Assembly: GCF_024679095.1 (NCBI RefSeq)
Contig: NC_066553.1
Span: 3,902,488 to 3,966,487, forward strand
Origin: Eriocheir sinensis
Taxonomy: Eukaryota; Arthropoda; Malacostraca; Decapoda; Varunidae
Length of the DNA stretch: 64,000 nucleotides
Reading direction: 5' to 3'
Below the pieces are notes generated by a model. The model made no database searches. It was not told where the DNA came from and saw only the letters and a list, made by a program, of their open reading frames with translations. Below are positions 23,541 to 34,979 of the stretch, piece after piece (position 1 is the stretch's first letter; each line of letters opens with the position of its first letter). The position numbers and the translations under genes are program-made.

Positions 23541-23681
23541 TGGGTGTGGGCGTAGTGGCAATAGGCAAAGTTTCAAACAAAATTCTCTTTCTTGCATCTT
23601 GGAGATTAAAATTCTTGGGCAAAACTTTGTCTGAAGATAACCACAAGCAGCTCCTTTACAAACACTGCTTCTAGGGGGTGC

Positions 23682-23683
<2 letters not shown>

Positions 23684-23732
<49 letters not shown>
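23684..23732. repeat. (CA)n microsatellite
   Basis: About 24 CA units, about 150 bp from the GT block and complementary to it. Confidence 0.96.
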
Positions 23733-23734
<2 letters not shown>

Positions 23735-23739
23735 GTTGC

Positions 23740-25205
23740 TCGGCATGGCTATATCCTGCACTTGTATCATGTGTGTTGTGCTGTGAAGTCAGAGGTGCTG
23801 AGGAGAGGCTGTTGCTGTTGGCTCTGACGACTCTGCATAACACTCAACTCAGGAGATGAATGACTTTGCGGAACAGTTGCTGAGCGGGCTGTCTCTCACG
23901 CTGGATGAGATGAAAGATAATTTGGTTGTCAGATTTATTCCTAGCATCGTGAAAGCCTCCCTCTCCCCCTGGTATTGTCTACTCTACCTGTAAATCACCA
24001 CGGGTTGTTATCCTCACCCGAACGCGTATCAGACAAGGTTTGCTCAACGACTCCCGTAACTAGGCGTGGTAAAAGACTGACTTCTTACTCTCTTACTAAG
24101 CTGAACCGCGTTTTTTTTTTTTTATTGTTTCTCATAGAATATTTTCGCTAACTTAATCAACGCCAAGTGGTTGTTTTCATCGCTGCCATTTTCACGTACC
24201 AAAAACTATTCGCGAAATAAAAAGCCAATTTAATTACGGAGCCCGGCAATGGTGTGCGCCCCGAGCATCGCCGCGGGAGAGGCGTGCGTGGAGTAAACAC
24301 GTCCCCGGTGCCTCTCGCTGCATCGGCTTCCGCCTCTCTCAGGACGGCCCGGGTATCGGCGATGAGCAGCCACTTGTCTCCATCGGCACTTGGGCCGCCG
24401 CGCCACCTCTCACCTTTCCTCCAAGTGCACTCGGGCATCGATAACCTGGGTAAAGAGGTAACGATGGGTAGGCGGTTGGCAACTGATGTATCCCGGTGGG
24501 CGGAGGAGCTTGGTTAAAGAGGCACTGACGCCCCCACCCGCGCCGCCGCCACCACCCCCACAGCAGCGGCGTGCCTCGCTGCGCCGCTGACCCCGGCCGT
24601 ACAGCGTGCTGCTCCGTCATCCCGATGTGCCTCATCCCTTCACTTCCCCGCTGCATCAACTTGGCCTTACACGAAGCGTTTTCAGTTTCCATTTGGAGCT
24701 TTCCAGATCTTGGGACTTCCGCTTCATCGCCGCTGCGTGAGCTGTATATATTTTACCTCCGCTACGCTGCTCCCCTCAGTCCGCGCCGGGATTTAGGGCC
24801 CAGCGAAGGGGATTCTTTGTGGCAGCGATTTTCTACCGGATTCGTGCATGGTGGAGAGGCCTGAGCTACGAATATGGAAGTAAAGGGATTTCTTTCCTCA
24901 GACATGTCTGCGAAATCCATTACCTTGATCGGAGGTAGAGTAAAAGATTAAGTTCTGCTGCTGGGGTTCTCGTTCTCTAGGGTGGGAAACCTGTAAAAAT
25001 GCTGCAAAAGTCAGAGGAGCATTAGTCCCGCGTATCAGTCTTTGGAGATGCAAATTAAAGGTACTTAAGAGACAGGTAAGGTTGTGGAGAGTAGGAGATA
25101 ACTCGCTTCCCTGTTACCTTAATCATTCCGGGATCATTATAACAAGAAAATAAAAACGCTGTCGGCCCTCTATGGAAGGTATCATAGGCTCCAGGTGTGA
25201 AGGTT
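23740..25205. other. unique-looking DNA with a CpG-rich part at about 24240-24620
   Basis: The central part is GC- and CpG-rich with a high density of CGCCG/GCCGC motifs. Frames on both strands are open for 87-117 codons. A minus-strand peptide containing DGDKWLLIADTRAVLREAEA looks non-repetitive, but I recognise no family and find no supported exon boundaries. No gene is called. Confidence 0.45.
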
Positions 25206-25213
25206 GACAGGTA

Positions 25214-25371
25214 AACAGGGCTACTTAGAGATCTTTTTATTGTAGAGGTAATGCCTTGGACCCAGGTGAACAGGGCTACTTAGAGATCTTTTTAATGTAG
25301 AGGTAATCCTTTGGACCCAGGTGAACAGGGCTACTCAGAGATCTTTTTAATGTAGAGGTAATGCGTTGGGG
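25214..25371. repeat. 55-bp tandem repeat, 3 units
   Basis: AACAGGGCTACTTAGAGATC recurs at 25214, 25269 and 25324 with exact 55-bp spacing. Each unit also has TTTTTAATGTAGAGGTAATG. Confidence 0.95.
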
Positions 25372-25640
25372 TTCTTAATAGCGACCATTGATACGAGTTA
25401 GAGGACTCTCCCTATCAGTGTTCCCTTGCTAATTCTTGCCGATTGGTGAATATTTACGGAGCCTTTTTTGGGTGTCCTCCGCCGTCACCTGGCCGGGGCA
25501 TTTATCGTCTCCTCCGGTCCTAATTATCCCATTCCTTCATTAGATGTTATTGTTCTCTCCACCTCACCTGCTCGTTCACATGCCCAGCGCCACTTTAAGT
25601 CTGCGTCTCTCTCTCTCTCTCTCTCTCCCCGGACGAAGTT

Positions 25641-25900
25641 ACGTAGTACAGTGGTTAGCACGCTCGCCTCAAAATCGAGAGATCCCGGGTTCGATCCCCA
25701 GTCGGAGCGGAAACAGATGGGCAGTCTCCTTTAATCCGTGCCCTCCTGTCCACCCAGCAGTGAATGGGCGCCGTATGTCAGTCGGGGGTTGTGTCCCGTC
25801 TCCTCGGGTCTGTTCCCTTCTCCTATAATACCTTCCCCTTCTGTCTCTCTCCGGCATATGACCACAGATGTTGCGCCGACTAAACGAAGCTTTCCAACTT
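25641..25900 (+). mobile_element. tRNA-derived SINE-A, copy 3 (best-preserved head)
   Basis: The head reads GTACAGTGGTTAGCACGCTC with an intact A-box, then a B-box GGTTCGATCC at 25688-25697, as expected for a tRNA-derived Pol III promoter. The body shares CCACCCAGCAGTGAATGGG, TGTGTCCCGTCTCC, CTCTCTCCGGCATATGACCA and CGCCGACTAAACGAA with the other copies. It is the best template in the window for defining the family's 5' end. Confidence 0.92.
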
Positions 25901-26635
25901 TCCTCCCCTCCCCCCTCCTCCACCCCCCCCACACACACACACGCACGCACCTTCCAGCCCCCTTTCCGTGCACGCCCTAATACGCAGTGCACGGTTTGTA
26001 GATCTAGCGCCACAAAAACGCGAGGGGACGTGCATACATTACCGGCGGACTAATCCCTTTGAAGAAGCCCCGCGAATTCGGACCGAAGCATTTAAGTGTG
26101 TTTGTTTCTCGTTTATTCCGTCCACAGCGAGGACAAAATATACACACTTTCGACGCACGCCTTGACATGGCATCGTTTCGTACCCAAGGCAGCCGGAAAA
26201 TCCATTTATTCACTTATTTTTGTGTCATTATGCTAAACCATTAAATTTTACGTTGGAAAAGTATTACCTCTGTCGGCAGTCTTTAGAGAACTCGAAGCAG
26301 TAAGAAATTTCGAGCAGTAAACTTACAGCATGAACTTCCACGCTGGGAAAGTACTTCGGCAGACTGGAGGCGGCCCGGCGCGGCAAGAATGTGGAGCTTC
26401 ATTATTTAGCTTCGGGTCGTGGAAAAAAAATTGTATCGGCGTTCGTAGCGTGGGCGGCGGCGGTGTTTGTCTTGCTAAGTGGAGGGCGGTGTTGGGGCGG
26501 CGCTGATCTCCTGACAATTAGCGTGTGGAGGCGTGGTGCGAAGGTTCCCGTGCAGGGCCGCTGGAGGGAAGGCAGGAAGGGGCCGGAGAAGAGATGTGGA
26601 GTTTTCTTTACTCTCCATAGTATTTTGATAATTTT

Positions 26636-26775
26636 TTACAGCAAAGGAAACAGCTCAAGGGCACAAAAAAAGGAAACAATAATAAAAAAAAAGCCCGCTA
26701 CTCGCTGCTCCTACAAAAAAAATCAAAAGAGGTGGCCGAAAGAGAGGTCAATTTCGGGAGGAGAGGTGTCTTGAT
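26636..26775 (-). mobile_element. SINE-E copy (minus)
   Basis: The minus strand reads CTCCCGAAATTGACCTCTCT, CGGCCACCTCTTTTGATT, GGAGCAGCGAGTAGCGGGC, TTATTATTGTTTCC and CCCTTGAGCTGTTTCCTTTG, ending with a GTAAAAAA-type tail at about 26636. Confidence 0.88.
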
Positions 26776-26779
26776 ACCC

Positions 26780-27365
26780 TCATCTTGAAAGAGTTCAGGT
26801 CGTAGGCAGGAGGAAATACAGATGAATCGTCCAATATTGGCATTTTCGAGATTACGTCACATTTTGTATATACTCTATTATGTAAACTCTCAAAATGTGT
26901 ATATGTGTGAAAGGATTTAAATTCTTGTGTATCGTTGTGTATGTTTTTACACTTCGGTGGCTGGCCGCGACAGAAAGCCTCGGACACTCACTATTCTCGT
27001 GAAATAACATTTGTTCGTTTGGGCAACGTTACACTTTCAAGCTGGAGTGATGGGAGTAATAATTTTCCTCCGCTACACTAGATGAACACCTAATCTGCAT
27101 AACAACCAGGGCCTCTTTCCCTCCTCGCCTTACACGGTGCTTATTAGATAGGAGGAAGTGTGCACATTCAGTCCAATGAGATCAAATGTGGTGGTATACT
27201 CACAACAGGAAGGGGCTGGTCATATGGGAGTGAGGCCCGTCCCCGCAGAGCCAGCCTTCCCCTCGCCTTGCCACCACGGACAATTACTGGGGCGGAAGTC
27301 TTATTGCAGGGGGTCACGTTCCAGGATGCAGGCCACAACACCCGACGTAGGTGACAGAGGCGAAT
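26780..27365. other. no gene seen
   Basis: AT-rich then mixed sequence; no recognisable feature. Confidence 0.5.
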
Positions 27366-27369
27366 TGCT

Positions 27370-27465
27370 GGTTGAGAGGACCGCCCATCCGTCTCATCCG
27401 GGGCTTGGGAATGAGATCTCTTGGTTGTGAGCCGAGCGTTCTAACAAATGCACCAATCCAACACC
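27370..27465 (-). mobile_element. SINE-A head fragment (minus)
   Basis: The minus strand reads GAACGCTCGGCTCACAACCA, then AGAGATCTCATTCCCAAGCC (a damaged B-box region) and GACGGATGGGCGGTCCTCT. This parallels the head and the CAGATGGGCAGTCTCCT segment of copy 3. The family 3' body is absent. Confidence 0.65.
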
Positions 27466-27469
27466 AAAA

Positions 27470-27991
27470 GACGGATTCCTGTGATGCTGCCCCGTCTATG
27501 TAGGGTATCTGAGTGATCACCGGCCTGTCTAAAGCTCGGAATCCCTAGACTCCGGTGGGTGGGGCAGAAGCTTCACTAGCTCCCGAACGTTAGACTTGTG
27601 GTACCTTTGTGAGAAAGTCAATATCCGTGAACCGATTAGCATTAGAACACTCACTCACCGCCTACACCTTAGTGGGCAGGATGTGTCTCTGCCAGGATCA
27701 GTTCATGCAAGGTTATATTTTAGACGGAAAGAAGGATAAGGTCAGGCAATCTTGCTGCCGTCCCACTTTTCATTATTCGTAAAATAGAATCCGTCTATTA
27801 CGCCGAAAGAGTCGAGTCGGTTTTTAGGCAGTGCTTGTAATGGAACGAAAGTTTGGTATAATGTTTACAAAGAGCCACTCAACGAATTTTCTGGTCTTTC
27901 GGTTTCAAATTACTTCATGTCCATCTTGCTGAATGTGAAATTAAACAAGGATCATTGCCATCATATATTTTGCGTGTTTGAGTGAGTGTAT

Positions 27992-28046
<55 letters not shown>

Positions 28047-29205
28047 CTCGCCTTTCGTTCGCGGGTCAGCGGCTGAGTACATTCATCAATCACGCCTCCG
28101 CTGGTTCCTTTAGGCCGCGCAGCAGGAGGCGACGCCCCTGAACACAGATGCTCAGGAGAGGCCCCGCCACCTACACGCTGCCGAGGCGGTCTGCTCTGCC
28201 CTGGGGTCGCCTGCTTCTGAAGGACCCTGGGACATTGTGTATCTTGCCACTATCCTCCAGGAGCCGCAGGGGAGGTGCGAGGAAAGGAAAAGAAGCAGCT
28301 GGGGTCGACACTCCTGAGGATCTCTGGACGCACTCAAGTGGCGTTGCCCCCGGCGAGGCGTGGCGGCTGACTGCTATGCTTTCCCACCCAAGCAACACAA
28401 ATTCAGCCTCCCAGTGCATCCGCGGGCCAGACGCTCTCGAGTCAGTCCCACGCCGAGGGTGTTAATTTTCTAAAGCCATGCGTGTCTTTCAAGTCGGACA
28501 AGAAGTGGTGGAGTAAGACTCGCGAATCCCGGCCGCCGCCTCATATTTTATATTTTAAGCAGAATAGACGAGATATATTTTTGGAGAAACACGGTTCCGA
28601 TTTTTTGGGATGGAAAAATACATTTTACTCAGGAAGATCTGGGTCAGAGGCACACGTGGGGGGGGCGGAAGGGGGGGGGGGAGGAAGAGGAAGGGGAAGG
28701 AGGCGTTCTGAGAATTGCCTGGGTTATTCGTGCAGTTGTGGAAGGCGGAAGGAGAGGAAGGAGAGGAGTTGGGGACGGCATGGTAGGCAGGGAGGCGGCG
28801 GAGGTAGCGGAGACATGGCGGTGAATATATGGTAGAGATGGCGGTGCTGGTTGAGACGGTATGGTAATAATGGTCTTGTTAGTGGAGACGGTATGGTAGA
28901 GATGGTGATGGTAGGGGAGAATATACGGTAGCGATAGTGATGATAGCGGAGAAAGCTACGATAGTTAGAAAGGCGGTAATGGAAACGATACGGTATGGTA
29001 GTGAAGGTGGTCGAAGTATGGTTGTAGTGCTTGTAATAGTAGCTTTGATAGGGGCAGACTAGTTATAGTACTGAAGGACGTATCGGCGGAAAAGAAGCAA
29101 GGGTTTATGTACTTGAAAAAATACACTCTATAATCATAAGGAGATTCATGTTTTACCCACAGCACCTTCCTCCACATAAGAAAAAATAGGGCAGCATTAA
29201 TATAA
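27470..29205. other. no gene seen; (GT)n at 27992-28042
   Basis: Contains a GT run of about 25 units, a G-rich patch (28655-28830), and a degenerate region (28830-29040) of ACGGTATGGTAGAGATGG-like repeats. A 105-codon + frame at 28148-28465 has no recognisable domain. Confidence 0.5.
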
Positions 29206-29213
29206 AAAAAGCT

Positions 29214-29675
29214 GGGTCTATTATCTTAAACATATCGGCGCCCAAGCTTTCATAGGAGTCATGGGCATTTCAGTTGATAGTTTTATGATCGTGGTGGTAG
29301 ATTGACAAGGCTTTCATAGGAGTCATGGGCATTTCAGTTGATAGTTTTATGATCGTGGTGGTAGATTGACAAGGCTTTCATAGGAGTCATGGGCATTTCA
29401 GTTGATAGTTTTATGACCGTGGAGGTAGATTGACAAGGCTTTCATAGGAGTTATGGGCATTTCAATTGATAGTTTTATGACCGTGGAGGTAGATTGACGA
29501 GGCTTTCATAGGAGTTATGGGCATTTTAATTGGTTGTTTTATGACCGTGGTGGAAGATTGACAATACTTTCGCACCATGAACCTGAAAAAGCGCTCATGA
29601 CAACTCGATTCTGCTCCTTGTCGGCCTTTGGGAAATACTTGATGTGAGAAGCGGAAACGTTTGAGAATGTGTTCC
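29214..29675 (-). mobile_element. MITE-A copy 2 (minus), internally expanded
   Basis: The + strand starts GGGTCTATTATCTTAAACAT (the 3' terminus of the element) and ends near GTTTGAGAATGTGTTCC, matching MITE-A inverted termini. The unexpanded interior (CATGAACCTGAAAAAGCG, GATGTGAGAAGCGGAA) aligns with the copy at 53731. The copy is about 460 bp instead of about 215-225 because a sub-terminal 64-bp segment is present five times. Confidence 0.82.
29246..29566. repeat. 64-bp tandem repeat, 5 units, inside MITE-A
   Basis: GCTTTCATAGGAGT starts units at 29246, 29310, 29374, 29438 and 29502, exactly 64 bp apart. Units contain GGGCATTTCAGTTGATAGTT and GTGGTAGATTGACAAG. The homologous segment occurs once in the other MITE-A copies. 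Confidence 0.97.
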
Positions 29676-29896
29676 GGATATTTTCCCAACTCTGTCTCAA
29701 CGGATCTCTTCCAAGTTTGTCATGGAGGTTAAGACGTTTCCTTAAATCATTCTTGATCGAAAAAATGAAAAGTTTGCGGGCTGCCTCCGACCAAACCACG
29801 GTAAACTCCAAAACTTAAAATATTCGAGACATTTGTATGTGTAGGGTGGAGTATATATAAACCAAGAGAACCCTAACATGAGCTTAGAATACCGAT

Positions 29897-30045
29897 CCAA
29901 CACCTCTCCTCCCGAAATTGACCTCTCTTTCGGCCACCTCTTTTGATTTTTTTTTTTGTAGGAGCAGCGAGTAGCGGGCTTTTTTTTATTATTGTTTCCT
30001 TTTTTTGTACCCTTGAGCTGTCTGCTTTGTTGTAAAAAAAAGAAA
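29897..30045 (+). mobile_element. SINE-E copy, nearly full length
   Basis: Reads CCAACACCTCTCCTCCCGAA, TTTCGGCCACCTCTTTTGAT, GTAGGAGCAGCGAGTAGCGG, TTATTATTGTTTCC, CCCTTGAGCTGTCTGCTTTG and TTGTAAAAAAA. The conserved 3' end and A-rich tail suggest retroposition. Confidence 0.88.
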
Positions 30046-30049
30046 GAAA

Positions 30050-30550
30050 AAATGGCTTGTGTTTAGAGTATTTGAGCCGCCCCGCCACATTGGTTACTCG
30101 AATGCTGAACGGGGTCAAAACGAGATCGAACACGTCATCCTTTAATTCAGTTTCCTTCCACTCCCGTCTATTTTGTGTCCATTATACCATGACGCCCACG
30201 CACACTCACTCATACTCACGCACACAAAACTTAAATTCACTTCCCCTCCCCCTCCGTCAGTAGTATGTCCATTCCACCACCGCCCACGCACACTCACGCA
30301 CCCACACAAACGCATTCACACGCACACTCACAAAGCTAACACATTCACGCAATTACCCTCCCATTCATCCGGCCATAACGCGACCCGACCCGCTGGTGGT
30401 ATCAACGCAGTAGTCCTCCATAAAATGACTTCCTTTTTTTGCAGTAATAGCGGCATGATGAAGCGCTCGGGTACTTAGGCTGGAGTGAATAGCGCCTTAA
30501 GCCTCCACGGAATGCATGATCTGAATACTATTGACCCTAAATACCTGCAG
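30050..30550. other. no gene seen
   Basis: Includes CACGCACACTCAC-like short repeats around 30190-30340. Nothing else recognised. Confidence 0.5.
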
Positions 30551-30556
30551 TTATGG

Positions 30557-30558
<2 letters not shown>

Positions 30559-30610
<52 letters not shown>
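30559..30610. repeat. (CA)n microsatellite
   Basis: About 26 CA units. Confidence 0.97.
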
Positions 30611-30613
<3 letters not shown>

Positions 30614-30703
30614 TACAAAGGCTAAGTTTTCATGATTCAAGGGAAAGGTGGGCGGAAAGTCAAAGATTAAAATGAGGTAAAGTTACTGAGTGTAGCAAAA
30701 AGA

Positions 30704-30975
30704 AGGGGGAGAAAGTATGGAGATAATATTTAGGGCAGAAAGTATGGGGATAAAATTTAGGGCAGAAAGTATGGGGATAAAAATTTAGGCAGAAAGTATG
30801 GAGGTAAAATTTAGGGCAGAAAATATGGAGGTAAAACTTAGGGCAGAGAGTATGGGGATAAAAATTTAGGGCAGAGAGTATGGGGATAAAAATTTAGGGC
30901 AGAGAGTATGGGGATAAAAATTTAGGGCAGAGAGTATGGGGATAAAAATTTAGGGCCGAAAGTATAGGGATAAAA
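30704..30975. repeat. 28-29 bp tandem repeat, about 10 units
   Basis: Units like GGGCAGAAAGTATGGGGATA then AAAATTTA. Four central units carry AGAGAGTATGG and are nearly identical, while the outer ones carry AGAAAGTATGG. Array homogeneity is highest in the middle-right. Confidence 0.96.
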
Positions 30976-31164
30976 TTAAGGAGAGTAGCTTATCCAACGT
31001 TGAGCCATGAAAGCAAGAGGAACAGTTGGTAATACAGTGAAGGAAGGGAGATACAAAACACTGAACCAAGGAAAAATTATATTGAAAAACGCTAAATTCT
31101 TCACTTCGCTCGCATTGTACGGTACCGGTTTTCCAATGAAGTATATTGTGGAAAGAACGTTTAC

Positions 31165-31292
31165 TGCGTTACTCTTCCTTTTCCTTCTTCATTTCCTTCC
31201 TTTCCTTCCTTCTCTTTCCTTTACATTCCTTTCCTTTCCTTTCCTCACCCTTCCTTTCGTTTCCTTTCCGTTCCTTTCCTTTCCTTCCTTTA
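31165..31292. repeat. (TTTCC)n-like pyrimidine repeat
   Basis: Imperfect TTCCT/TTTCC pentamer repeats on the + strand. Confidence 0.9.
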
Positions 31293-31711
31293 ATGGTTGA
31301 TCAGTGGGAAAACAAAACACAAAAACAATAAAAAAACAACCCAAAAAAACTATAAAAATAATTCGCAAGTAACAGAAGAAGACTCACAGAGAATACAAGA
31401 CTATTTCCTTTACGTATAAGTGACTCGAACCACATGAAACCACCTTGGTCATTCTTACATATTTTATTATTCTATGCGACATGATTCCGTGCACAGTAGC
31501 TGGAGGGGAGGGAGACGCGGCCTGTGCGGTGTGGCGGGAACGATGCATCAATAGCCCAGCTCAGTGATTGGCTAACGTGGCCGGCTGGAGACGAAAAGGA
31601 GGGGTGGTGGAGTCTTTGTGTGAAGAAATAGGCTTTGTTAGATGAGGCTGCGGGGGGACGCTAACTCGGGGACATTATAAAGAAACAAAATATAAACGCG
31701 AGGACGGACGG

Positions 31712-31960
31712 CAGCGGGAGGAATATCTTGTAGCCCTATCAGTTGTGGTAGGCTGAGACGGGTCGAGGGAACAGTCGATGATTACGGTAACTCTTGGTAA
31801 CATTATAGAGACAATATAGGATTACAAAAAGACAGACGACAGCGGGAGGAATATCTTGTAGCCCTATCCGTTGTGGTGGGCTGAGACGGGTCGAGGGAAC
31901 AGTCGATGATTACAGTAACTCTTGGTAACATTATAGACAACATGGGATTTCAAAGACAGA
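31712..31960. repeat. 128-bp tandem duplication
   Basis: CAGCGGGAGGAATATCTTGT begins copies at 31712 and 31840. Both contain GGCTGAGACGGGTCGAGGGA and TAACTCTTGGTAACATTATA. Confidence 0.94.
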
Positions 31961-32047
31961 GGCAACGGTAGAACTTTTTACGAGGAACTGAAAGATGGAA
32001 AAGAAAGAGTCCGTGACGCAGATAATCAAAACGATGATACTTTTTGT

Positions 32048-32385
32048 ACAGGAGGCGGTGGCTGAGTGGCTAGCGTGCGGGCGTATCATCCTGGAGGGCC
32101 CCTGTTCGAGTCCCTTCCCCCGCTACAAGTTGACAATTTTCAGTCATCTCCGAGTGGACTAAGACTACCCACAGGCAACGTTACCAGATTATCGTACTTA
32201 GCCTCCTGTGTTTGCTGATTTCCGACCCCAAAACTGCCTCCTCGACCCCAATAACTGCCTTCATATATAGTTATCGTTAAAATGGTTAATTATTGGTGTT
32301 TTTTCGTAATAACTATGGCTCAGAAACCTTTAGCTACGAGGCTCTGAGTACGATAATATGGCGACGGTGCCCACAGGCTGTTCTG
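32048..32385 (+). mobile_element. tRNA-derived SINE-C, copy 1 (Ser/Leu-type head)
   Basis: The head GGTGGCTGAGTGGCTAGCGT is a classic A-box for tRNA-Leu/Ser-type genes, and GTTCGAGTCC at 32104-32113 is a B-box. The body continues through TTGACAATTTTCAGTCATC, ACGTTACCAGATTATCGTAC and ATAGTTATCGTTAAAA to GCGACGGTGCC. A 5'-truncated sister copy is at 54087, and the SINE-D head and 'TGACAATTTTCA' core are related. Confidence 0.85.
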
Positions 32386-32623
32386 AAGTCCCCTGTCAAC
32401 ACTGACTCTAGATTAACCCAAAAGATGATCATAAATAAACTCTGGAAGACCACATGAATCAAGCAAAATGGCGTCACTATAAAATATTGCCTGCACCGTG
32501 ACGAATCAAGGCCGACCAACAAGCTAACTGTAAATGGCGGATGCTTCGGTCAATATCACAATACTTTGCGTTCTGGAGTAGGTACGAAAGCGGGAATCTA
32601 ATCGCTGTGCATATATATATTTT

Positions 32624-32715
32624 TTTTTTACAACAAAGGAAACAGCTCAAGGGTACAAAAAAAAGGAAACAATAATAATAAAAAAAACGCTACTCGCTGC
32701 TCCAAAATAAAGAAT
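32624..32715 (-). mobile_element. SINE-E copy (minus), 5'-truncated
   Basis: On the + strand: TTTTTACAACAAAGGAAACA, CAGCTCAAGGGTACAAAAAA, GGAAACAATAATAATAAAA and CGCTACTCGCTGCTCC. The 5' third of the family is missing. Confidence 0.85.
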
Positions 32716-32969
32716 CAAGAGTTTGGTTGTCCTAAATTCGTTTGATGAAATAAGATAAGCGTTCAAGTTCTGCCATAGTCCTGTGTGATGTGTAACTCTG
32801 TGTACTGTGATCTCAAGGGCACGGAGAGGCGGAAGCGAGTTTCTGTGGCCGGCGGGACCTTGTGGTGGTGGTGGAGGGAAAGCCATGGGCGGAGAGAAAA
32901 AAAAAAGGGAGAGAAAACCCGCGAGAAAACGATGTCATTTATATATTTATTTTATGTTTGTGGCAGCTT

Positions 32970-32977
<8 letters not shown>

Positions 32978-33032
<55 letters not shown>

Positions 33033-33099
33033 ATTTATCTATCTTCCCCCACCGCTTCATGTGTGTATGTTTATATATATTTTTTTCTTCCCCCCCCCC

Positions 33100-33167
<68 letters not shown>
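32978..33167. repeat. (GT)n and (CT)n microsatellites
   Basis: GT run at 32978-33030 and CT run at about 33103-33167, separated by an AT-rich segment and a C run of about 13. Confidence 0.96.
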
Positions 33168-33172
<5 letters not shown>

Positions 33173-33619
33173 AAAACTCTTAAAGATGTACTTCCCAGAC
33201 TTATTTATTCGCAGCTTTCGACGCTCTCTCCGCCCACGAAGCCCGGTCGAGCGAGGGGAGGCAAGGAGAGAGAGAGGGAGGAAGAGCTCAGGAGGGAACC
33301 GAGAGAAGGTGGGGGGAGGTACCAAAGAGGGGAGTGAGGGAAGGCGAGGGAGAGCCGCTCAGGGAGGAGATGGAGGGTAAGAAGGAGGGTGAAGGAGGGA
33401 AGGGAGGGAGGGCAGCAGGAGATAATGTGGCTTAGGAGGGTATAAGTGAGGCGGCGGAAACCGAAAATACATGAGGCAAGAAATAGCGGTGAAATATTAT
33501 CCGAAAAATTAAAGAGAAAAAAATGTAGAACGAACGAAACTTGATTGAAACGAAGAACCACAAAATAAAAACAGACGAATGCGAAGACGACTAATAAGAC
33601 AGAGAGAAAAGTAATATAA

Positions 33620-33623
<4 letters not shown>

Positions 33624-33705
<82 letters not shown>
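33624..33705. repeat. (GA)n microsatellite; (GGA)n at 33850-33885
   Basis: About 41 GA units. The nearby GGA run has about 12 units. Confidence 0.96.
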
Positions 33706-33706
<1 letters not shown>

Positions 33707-33984
33707 AAAGGAAAGGGCAAGAAAACATCATTCCCGAAGATAAACATTGCCCGGGGAAAATTTGCATATCATGGCGGAGTGTGAGTGTACTTGAAATAAT
33801 ACCGAGAAAATGAACGTAGATAAGAGGGAATGAAGGAGGAAAAGAAAGGAGGAGGAGGAGGAGGAGGAGGAGGAGGAGGAGGAGGCAAAAAGCAGACCAT
33901 GTGGGTAATATCAGAGTGCATAATCTAAAGAGGGGGAGGCGAAGTTAAGGTGCTGCCGAGTCTGTTTTTTCCGCTAACAATTTA

Positions 33985-34640
33985 TTTTCACCTTCATTCA
34001 TACTAACAATGTCTCCCCTTAGTTTTCCTCTTCTTACTTCGCTTAGTTAACTTCCATTCAGTCACTAACTACTTCTACTACTACTACTACTACAATCCGT
34101 GTCTTTGTTAATAGTCCCGTCTCCTCTGTTTCTTATCCTTAACAATGATATACTACCGTTCCTTCCTCTTTAATTCTTCTTCTTATTTTCTCTACTTTGC
34201 TTACAGTTAATTTCCTACCTGCCATGAATCACTAACTACTTCTAATATCGTTTGTATTATACCTGTCCTAATATTTACCTCCCTTCTGTATCTTTGCTAA
34301 CAATAATATACTCGTTCCTGCCTCTTTAATCATTCTCCTTGTTTTTCCTTTCCCTCCTTTGCTCACAGTTAACTTCCTTTCAAACGTCAATCACTAACTA
34401 CTATTTCCGTCCGTTCCTTCGCTAACGTTCACTTTCCCTTTGTTTTTGTTTTTTTATCAGCCAACAATAATATACTTCCGTCAGTGCCTCTATAATTATT
34501 ATCCTTGTTTTTCCTTTCCTATACTTTGTTTACAGTTAACTACCTCTCTACCACCGTCAATCACCAACTATTACTTCCTTGTGGACCTTCGCTAACATGC
34601 ATTTCTCTTCTGCATCTCTGCCAACGATGATACACCAACA
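33985..34640. repeat. degenerate 162-170 bp tandem array, 4 units
   Basis: TCACTAACTACT-type motifs recur near 34062, 34230, 34392 and 34562. Units also share TTACAGTTAACTTCC and TTTGCTAACAATAATATAC. A detached related unit lies at about 35600-35730. Confidence 0.8.
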
Positions 34641-34979
34641 AGGCACTTCAAGCAGGCCGGTCCTCGCCAAGCAGAACAACAGGACCCGCCTAAGAATTCC
34701 TGAAGCTCTGGCGTGAAAGAACAAGACGTGACGAGCTGATAATTATAGGTGCGATGAATATTCTGAGCGTGAGGTGACATCATTGGCAATTAGCGTAAGA
34801 GGAAGCGCGTTATCAAGTCGCCCAGCTGTTAAAGGGAGTGTTCATTTGTCGATGTCTTGCTTTTTTCTATTGATTTGTCGCGAGAGATAATTAATGTGCC
34901 ACACCTGCTCGTGTTTATCAGCGGGTCTGTTGCGCCGCGCTCTGGCAGACAGGAAATGGGAGTGGATGTTCCCCTTATA

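Noticed and set aside
25641..25712. Genuine tRNA gene
   Set aside because: A- and B-boxes are present, but I could not fold a full cloverleaf with an acceptor stem by eye, and the sequence continues into the SINE-A body. Better read as a SINE head.
26391..26774. 127-codon + frame with an apparent signal-peptide-like start
   Set aside because: The C-terminal half is translated SINE-E, and the N-terminal part has no supporting evidence.
28148..28465. 105-codon + frame as a host exon
   Set aside because: Balanced composition, but overlapping minus-strand frames are equally open, and I see no known domain or splice signals I can trust.
32048..32120. Genuine tRNA-Ser/Leu gene
   Set aside because: The Pol III boxes continue directly into a dispersed SINE-C body, and no clean acceptor stem is seen.
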